Assembly: GCA_002633005.1 (NCBI GenBank)
Contig: NMRA01000134.1
Coordinates: 472,652 to 502,377 of the forward strand
DNA length: 29,726 nt
DNA from: Phoronis australis
Lineage: Eukaryota > Phoronida > Phoronidae
Direction: 5' to 3'
Shown here piece after piece: positions 10,514 to 18,400 of the stretch. Both the position numbers and the translations under genes were made by a program. The number at the start of each line of letters is the position of its first letter. The first letter of the stretch is position 1. The notes below the pieces were generated by a model. The model worked only from the letters and a program-made list of their open reading frames with translations, searched no databases and had not been told where the DNA came from.

Positions 10514-11074
10514 CCACCTAGCGGATATACGCATCAACTATGTGGAGCAGCCTCGTCCCCTAGCCTCAAGATGACGCTGATCAGTTTAGCCATTTGAGGC
10601 TTGGTTATGGGAATAGCGTGTCTTCCGCGCAATGATTGGCCGCTGCCTTACCGTAGTTAAAACAAAGGTAGATTTTAATTATTTTCACATGCGTTGTTGC
10701 TGCCATTCATGAAGCAGAAGGCATTATTTTGATTATGGTTTAAAATAAAAGTTGTCCGGGTACTTATTTTCAATTCTTTTTTTATTAATAGTATCATAGA
10801 AGTTAATGTTTTCAAATCAAAATACATCATTTTTGCAATAATTTATACCTAAATTGCTGCATTATACCATTAGTTTACATTTCTATGTAAAACTGCGCAA
10901 AATTCCAAAATTATTATGTTACTCGTCATATCACGGCGATTTCTGTAAAAATGTGTCAGAATTCTGACACATTTCATTTCCAAGCCTCAAATGGCTAAAC
11001 CGATCAGCGCCATCTTGAGTCTTGGGGAGGAGGCTGCTATGTGGACGTGAACCACCCAACGGATGTACGCATCA
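10514..11074. repeat. Foldback (MITE-like) element with flanking direct repeats
   Basis: Two inverted arms of about 59 bp, 10546-10604 and 10980-11038, differ at only a few positions. Their inner ends read gccatttgaggcttgg and ccaagcctcaaatggc. They enclose about 375 bp of AT-rich, non-coding DNA. Outside the arms, 10514-10536 and 11052-11074 are near-identical 23-bp direct repeats (ccacc-ta/ca-cggat-tacgcatca). A shared ctatgtgga also lies on both sides. No transposase is encoded, so it would be non-autonomous. The direct repeats are long for a target duplication and have diverged. Confidence 0.7.
10949..10974. repeat. Perfect 26-bp palindrome
   Basis: The half-site aaatgtgtcagaa is followed immediately by its exact reverse complement, centred between 10961 and 10962 on an EcoRI-type gaattc core. 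It lies five bases inside the right arm of the foldback element. It may be an internal element feature or a protein-binding dyad. Confidence 0.85.
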
Positions 11075-11254
11075 TCCTGACGCTGGCCATTTCACATTGA
11101 TCACTTAATTGGCCTTGAAACTATATTTTTACTTGGGATGATCATTCATTAAAGTAATTCAATACCCTAAGCAAATGAGACATATAGCTGTGAAGCAACA
11201 ACCAGTGTGAGCTTTAGAAGATTTGCGGACAATAACCTTTTTCGTTCTTCACAG

Positions 11255-11263
11255 AAACGGCAA
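11255..11263 (+). other. Candidate 9-nt microexon upstream of the transporter
   Basis: A strong acceptor (pyrimidine-rich ttttcgttcttcacag) is followed after nine bases, aaacggcaa, by a perfect donor gtaagt at 11264. Nine bases preserve the frame and would encode Lys-Arg-Gln in phase 0, the phase of both the upstream first-exon candidates and the acceptor at 12207. No transcript evidence is available; the paired splice signals could be coincidental. Confidence 0.22.
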
Positions 11264-11820
11264 GTAAGTTGAATTTATCAAGAACGACGGATTAAACTGC
11301 ACTATTATATAATTATAATTCAAAATTGGTATGCTAATTATAACTGTCAATGTTATTGTTACCAAATCTCTAGGGTTTAGCTTGGTCCTAAAGGGGCGCA
11401 AATTCTTTCAAGTTCACCACATAATTAAGTAAAGTGAAAAACTTCAGCATGGCGTGACCAAATCTCAGGTTCTGCTAATTGCATCTAATCGAACGAATTA
11501 TTCACAAGTTTGATCCAAAGTAACTAAGTCTTATACGTACACATAAACAAGACAGTGTTTTCTGGGACACCATGTTGACTAGTCTTGTCCTTGTGTGCGT
11601 GCATTACCGGCGAATTCTCTTCACATATTTTTCGTAAAAAATAGTTGTGTTCCTCATCCACTGTCCAGATTTGTTTAAATTACTTTGCAGGCGTTTAGTT
11701 ACGTGTTGTATCAGACGTGTGCAGTCCACTTGGGCGGGCCCATTGCACTCATGATCTGAATTCACTTTTATGCTTCAGTAATATAAAGTTAAAACCGAGC
11801 TGAGGAAATAGGTCTAGTAG

Positions 11821-11892
11821 TGTGCCCTAGTGGGACTCGAACCCACGCCCTTGAGCAAAGGAAACGGACCCTTGACTCGCTGCTTCCTCTTG
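11821..11892 (-). repeat. tRNA-derived (SINE-head-like) fragment
   Basis: On the minus strand the segment contains a perfect T-arm/B-box, ggttcgagtcc (complement of 11833-11843), within a tgg-gttcga-gtccca stem. It is followed by ctagggcaca where an acceptor 3' strand would stand. Upstream, gcagcgagtcaaggg resembles an A-box at about the right distance, and ggcgtgggttcgag recalls a leucine-type tRNA 3' half. No complementary acceptor 5' strand or clean anticodon stem is seen, so this is a tRNA-derived relic rather than a working tRNA gene. Confidence 0.4.
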
Positions 11893-12206
11893 TCGAGAAA
11901 ACAGCAAAATTGTTGAATTACTTTGTTTGAAATCAAATTCGAAAATCTCTTCTAAACAAAGACCAACTATTGTTTACAATATGATTAGTCACAATTCATA
12001 ATTCGTCACTTAGCTTGAGAACACTAAGTGATAAGTTTCTGGTTACTTTCAGGGTTAACTACTGTTAACATTGCCAATGCAAGAAACGTTTTAGTCACCC
12101 GGAGTGGTTTCTAACTTTGTGTTTAACGTTCACAAAATAAAGAAAGTAAATTAAAGATAATCTTGAGCCCATGTCCTTGATATCTAGATCATTGTTTATA
12201 TTTTAG

Positions 12207-12453
12207 GACAGCATCAAAGTTCCCGAGCGAAATATGGATGACAACGTAAGCAACAACTCGTCAGAGTCTGACGGTTACATTTCTAGTCAGCAGAAAATGA
12301 TTCAAAGCAATGACAGCATTGAAATGGAGACTGTTTATGCTAAGCGCGGTAACTGGACTGGTCGATTTGACTTTTTACTGTCCTTGCTAGGATATTCCGT
12401 AGGCCTCGGAAACGTATGGAGATTTCCTTACTTGGCCTACAGCAATGGCGGCG
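12207..12453 (+). CDS. Transporter exon 1: leader and residues 1-74
   Basis: Coding starts at ATG 12234 (A at -3, G at +4) and ends at donor g|gtaagtt, phase 1. It encodes a 40-residue cytosolic N terminus rich in Ser/Asn/Asp, then RGNW and TM1 with the sodium-site motif. Bases 12207-12233 follow an acceptor-like tttatattttag and are open in frame for nine codons, so the true start may lie in an upstream exon. If no splice occurs there, TAG at 12204-12206 stops the frame and 12234 is the start. Confidence 0.93.
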
Positions 12454-15400
12454 GTAAGTTCAATTGGTGAACTTGTGTATCTTTGCGCATTATATCATGT
12501 TATCTAATGAACGAATGTCATAGTCAGATGAAAATCTGTATAAAATGTGATCCACAACAAGCGAATAATTGTTCGGGAAATTATTTTTTCCCTGATACAT
12601 TGAAAAACGCCTCCTGAGCCAGCCCCACTCTTAAATGTAATTTCCGAAGTATAGTAATTAAATTAACAAAGTTGATAAATATTCATCGCACGTGTTCATT
12701 CGCGAATCCTCGTTACAGGTGCATTCCTGATTCCATTCATCATCATGTTGTTCCTAGTCGGCATTCCTTTAATGTTCATGGAACTCGCCTTTGGTCAGTA
12801 CGCTAGTCTCGGTCCTATCGCCATATTTGAGAAGTTTTGTCCACTCTTCCATGGTAAGTACACCCTTCACTTCAACAGTGCTGTCGTCATCTTTTTTGGA
12901 GCAATCAACTGAAACATGCAACTCGTGGTTGAATAGTTTTACCAATCACGCAGATATCAGTAACGTCAGTTAAGTGGATAAGTATCATAGGTTATTTATT
13001 GTAATTGATAATGAAGCGGCATTCACCGATAGAAGAACTGCTTGCATAAAAACACAAGCACTCTTAACTAAATTTGAACACGTTGAGGTTTTCGTTGAGT
13101 TTCACGAGTGGAACAAATTATGACGAGCACTATTGAATTTTGAAAAAGTATCGCTAATTCGAAGATTTTTGTTTTATTATAGGACTTGGCTATGGCATGG
13201 TGATAGTGTCTGGGATAGTTTCATTGTATTACAACATGATCTTAGCCTGGACTATATTCTATCTGGTCTCTTCGTTCAGAAGTGACGTGCCGTGGTCAAG
13301 CTGTCATCCGGAATGGAGTTCCAGTGGTAAGTTAACAGGCAACAGAACGCACATTAACCCTTGAATTTTTGGCAAACTCGAGTTGTCTACTGGGTTTTTC
13401 CGTGCCCATTGAACGCATACTTATCGGCAAAAACTGTTTTAGAATTGAAAGCGTGTTTAAGATCACGGCAACTTATTTTGCTTTTGGATCGCCTCTTTTA
13501 GTTTCAGAATTATTTTCTACGTTATTCTTCAGTATACGACATGGTAACGGTTTCATTTTAAATAACAAATCCGATGCCTGGACTTTTCCTTTGTCAGTAA
13601 TTTTCATGTTCTTTTGCAACACGGTTTGAGTGACTGGATTGACGTCTTGATCCGGTTACTGAAGCTTGAAAGCTCATCTCGTTCAGTACATATATTTGAG
13701 ATTTATCACTACCTGCCAGCCTCGGACCAACCCAAGAAGCGTAATGGGTCTAGTTGTTGATATGTAACAACGGACTAGCTGGAGTATTTCAGGTGCATTG
13801 TGTTGAGAAGTCAAGTAGGTGCACCTGTTTGCAAACTCCAACTAGTCGTATGTCTCAGTCGTATGTGATAGTCGTATGCAACAGTCGTATGCGACAGTCG
13901 TATGCGACAGTCGTATGCGACAGTCGTATGCGACAGTCGTATGCGACAGTCGTATGCGACAGTCGTATGCGACAGTCGTATGCGACAGTCGTGTGTAGAC
14001 TGGGCTTAGTACTCCCCACAATCCCGTAATTGTTGTGGAAGGAAAATCTGAATAAAAAGATAACTCTTATAATAATTCGAACTTCAGGCTGTTACTCATA
14101 CAAAGACGCTGATGCGTGCCATGCGTTCAACGGCAGTGTTTATTATGAGGCAAAATGTTACAACAGTTCAGAAGCTGCGACGTACAATTTATACAACCTC
14201 ACAATGAATGTGACTAAAAGGCCACCAGCGGAGGACTTCTTCAAGTAAGTTATGAAGTAATACGTGCCATGTTCTATTTTCCCTTACGCACCGTTATTGC
14301 AATTACAATTTTACAGCTTTGGGTCAAAACATTGTGCTTTAATTTTCAAGATTCGTGTTCCAGGTTAAAAAACACCAGACATTAAATGGTTTTGCTTCAG
14401 TCTTGCATGTTTTGAAATGTGTGGGCGTACAGTAATTACACAAGTACTAAATATTAAATATTCTCCGTATTTTTTAGTAATTATGTCCTGGGTATATCCG
14501 ATGGACTCGAAAACATGGGTTTTCTGAGATGGCAACTCGTGCTCTGCCTTCTAGGTGCCTGGACTATTGTTTTCTTGTGTCTCAGTAAAGGAGTGCAGTC
14601 TTCAGGAAAGGTAGGTAGGCCTACTGGGCTTTTTGATACGCGTCGTATGACTTTTACAGTATTCAGGCATACTTATGTTACACACCATGTAAACCATGCT
14701 CTGGTGTCAACGTAAATTTCATAACGGGCGTATGGGCTTTCCTAAAGCAACAATATCGTGGTCTTGTCTTTTGTTTGAATCGTAATTGGTTGTAATAAAA
14801 AGCATGGTCATACTGGGCCGTAGTCTAAAACTAAAGCACCATGATAACCAAATTTCACGAGTCTGATCTGAAGCAATAAGGTACTGTCAGCTTTGAAATC
14901 ATTTTAACCTGAGTAACAAAAAATACGAATCATATCTTTTAACGGTAAGTGGTCTAAACAGGACGTTGACCTCCGTGACAGACAACACCAGTTTAATATC
15001 CTAATTGTTTGGCATATGGTTGCATATTTACAGTTAATTGCGCGTTATCGACCAACCCGAAGTCTCAAAATAGCAAGGCTTCCATTCAATGGATTGAGTT
15101 GACTTCCACCTTGTACGCAAAATGATGTTATGAATTTATTTATTTTCTTATTTACTCATTTTCAGGTTGTGTACTTCACTGCATTATTTCCGTACCTTGT
15201 GCTCATCATTTTGTTCTTCCGAGGAGTGACGTTAGAGGGCGCATGGGACGGTATCGTGTTTTACTTGACGCCAGATTTTAGTCGTCTGGGCAGTGCGAAG
15301 GTAATATAGACGAGTACAAATATCACATTCCATCAGAGCTTGCCCCATGTTACGTGCTATTTCATTTAGCTGTGGTTATTCATATCGATTATGTTCAACT

Positions 15401-18400
15401 GGACTGTCATCTGCAAAGTATTAGAAAACAATTAACGGAATTAATAATCAAGCAAGCACAGCAGTGAAATTGCTATGGAAATCAATGAAATGACGTTTGA
15501 AGAGATGCCATTTGAGAATGAGTTCTAGGTAAATTAATTAATCTAATGTAACTAAATTGAACGTCAGCTCTAAGCTTAAAGAACTCTCTGCATGCTTTTG
15601 ATTCGCGATCGGGCGGTAATATCCATTAAATTAAAAAGCAAACCCAATATCATTTTGATCTTGAGTTCGTTATTTAATAGTACTTATATTCGCTTGGCCT
15701 TCTGGTCAGTAACTACTGCCCTAGTACGTTCTGTTTAGCCTACTCCTATAGTATGTACCTCTTTCTCAGAGCCACCTTTTTCATTTTAATATGAAGATGA
15801 ACCGCATTTGCAAAGATCACCGGGTTCACGTTTGTGTTTATAAGACTGACCGGAAGCAATGTCGGATATGTTGTATGAATATAAAAAGACAACACGTAAT
15901 ATTATTTACTATTTTTATGAGGTCTTGTGTGTCGCTGTAGGTGTGGGTGGATGCGGCGGTTCAGATTTTCTTCTCTCTCAGCCCCGCCTGGGGAGGGCTT
16001 ATAACTTTGGCCAGTTACAACAAGTTTGACAACAATTGTCTCAAGTAAGTTCGAGTAAACTATTCTCTTCGGCGTCGTTTTCCGTTATCTCTTTCGTCAC
16101 ATGACCAGACCGAATTGTTTTTTGTAGGAAAACTGACACTTGGATAAAATTTTTAAAATTAGACCTTATATTTTAATTACAGTAAGAAAGAGTGGTCATT
16201 TACCATTACGACGGTCCACGTCTGATCTCCAAACTCGAACTCGAAATTATTTTGGATAAGTAGCTATTATTTTGTGTTCGAAGACATTATGGTTCACGTG
16301 GACGAATATCAATCATGATAGGTCGCACTTTATGACACAACATTGAAACTGAGATCCAATTTCATCATGTTCCAATTTCGCCGTTTTTCTTTCAGGGACT
16401 CTCTCATCGTGTCCATTAGCAATATATGTACAAGTATATTCGCTGGGTTTGTCATCTTCTCAATCATTGGCTACTTGGCGAGAGAACTTGGCACAAAGGT
16501 CGCTGATGTAGTCGATCAAGGTGAGTAGATGTATAGAAAAATCCTAGACCGCACAATATGAAATCCTAATAGATTACAACCGACCGAAAGAAAATTTTCT
16601 TTATATTGCATATTAAGCCATAAATACTATATTTTGTTTATTTCGAATGGCTTTTGTAAAAAGATGCCTATGAATTTCAATAGGGTACGCAATCCTTTAG
16701 GAATTAAAATTCTTAAAAGATTTTTTGCCCTAGACTTTGACAACTGGACTTCCATGCATCTGAGTCTGCTATCAAAGTACGGTTCCGACGACAACATCAT
16801 GTTACTAAAAGTGTACGGTAATGTACGTGAGATTCCACAGAGAATGTGTATGATGCAAATAAAACAACCACGGAAAGACGTAATGTCATAGTACAAAATA
16901 TTTATGAGTCAGAACTCAGACGGTATTTTATGATACACAAGTAAATGAAAACATCTTATACCGGTCTAGACATCTTTACGTTTTTCTGGAATTTTACTTG
17001 TCGGAGATTGTATACCACATTAATTCTTTCAAGGATTATTTTAATTCCAATGTAAGATTGTATTGTTCATTTGAAATTTGTTAGATGAATAAACTTTCAA
17101 TCATTCCTAGGTGCCGGTCTAGCTTTCATCGTGTACCCAGAAGTAGTGACGAGGTTACCAATCTCGCCGCTGTGGTCCATCTTGTTCTTTGTCATGCTGC
17201 TGACTCTCGGCCTTGATAGTCAGGTAAACGGGCTTTACGCACAGTCAGTTGAATTGCATTATTGTATACGTATCCAATCTATAATTCTTACCTATTCATT
17301 GGGCTGGAACCTTAATTTGAACTATGGTTACCATAGTTCATAGTGAATGTCTCTAGCCAACCTCTAGAACTATTGACCTTTGAACTTAACCATGGATTTC
17401 CTGCTAAATTTGAACTTACCAGTTACTAGCAGGAAAGCCTAGACTGATGAAAATTGTGTCATGGAGTCACCTCTGTGGCTGATTGTTTCCTAATTCCGGC
17501 ACTTAAACTCACAGACTTCTCAACACCGGTTACGATAACCAACATTACTTTTACTTAGAAAGCACGCCAGAGATTCAGTGTTTGGTCACGAAGAATTTCA
17601 TTGCAGTTTGCTCTGATGGAGACCATCACCACGGCTATACTGGACAGGTTCCCTCAATGGCGCCCTAAGAAAACATTGGTCGTTTTTGTTATGTGCTTGA
17701 CAGGCTTCCTTGGAGGTCTCATCATGTGCTCAGAGGTAAGTAATTTGCCAATCCCAAATCCAAGCTTAAAATAAAATGTTGAAAAGCACGTATATTACGA
17801 AGTCAGAGACTAGCTGTTATTCATTCCCCAAATCGAAAATATTCTGTTGCTTTGAGTTGATAAGCAATTATCTGGAAATACCTGTTTCTTTGGCTGTCTT
17901 ATTTGTTTTCAAAATGAGGCCTAAGCCACTGTCAACGGAGGTCAATGCCTAGCTTTTTGGTTCTCACGTAAGCCTACCCATATGCGCGAATGTACAGTGG
18001 AGCAAATTCAACACTTTCCGTGCAAATTTTATCAAAACCCTCCAGTTCAAAAATGTAAGTATTTATATATAATTGTGTTACATTTGAGAGTTGAAATTAG
18101 GTTTACCATCCGCAAACAAATAAAACAATTCACTCTTTACTAACTGTAGAATTTCTTAAAATCTTTCAGGGCGGTATGTACATTCTTCAACTGATGGATA
18201 CATACGCAGCGAGCTGGAGCGTATTCTTTATGGCCATGACCGAGTGCGTGATAGTTGGATGGGTCTACGGTAAGTTCATTTCGCAACCCTGTATAGAATG
18301 TACTATAGGTGTTCAAATATATTTGATATTAGTCAGAATTATGCTCAACAGGGTGGTCCTGGTGGCTATTTCGTGTGAGCAGATTATCTAAAGGACCCGC

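Noticed and set aside
11821-11892. Functional tRNA gene on the minus strand
   Set aside because: A B-box and T-stem are clear, but the acceptor 5' strand and a proper anticodon arm are missing; kept only as a tRNA-derived repeat.
13754-14029. 91-codon plus-strand frame with a repeating peptide
   Set aside because: It is created by the 13-bp minisatellite, whose unit length keeps three frames equally open, and it lies in intron 3 of the transporter.
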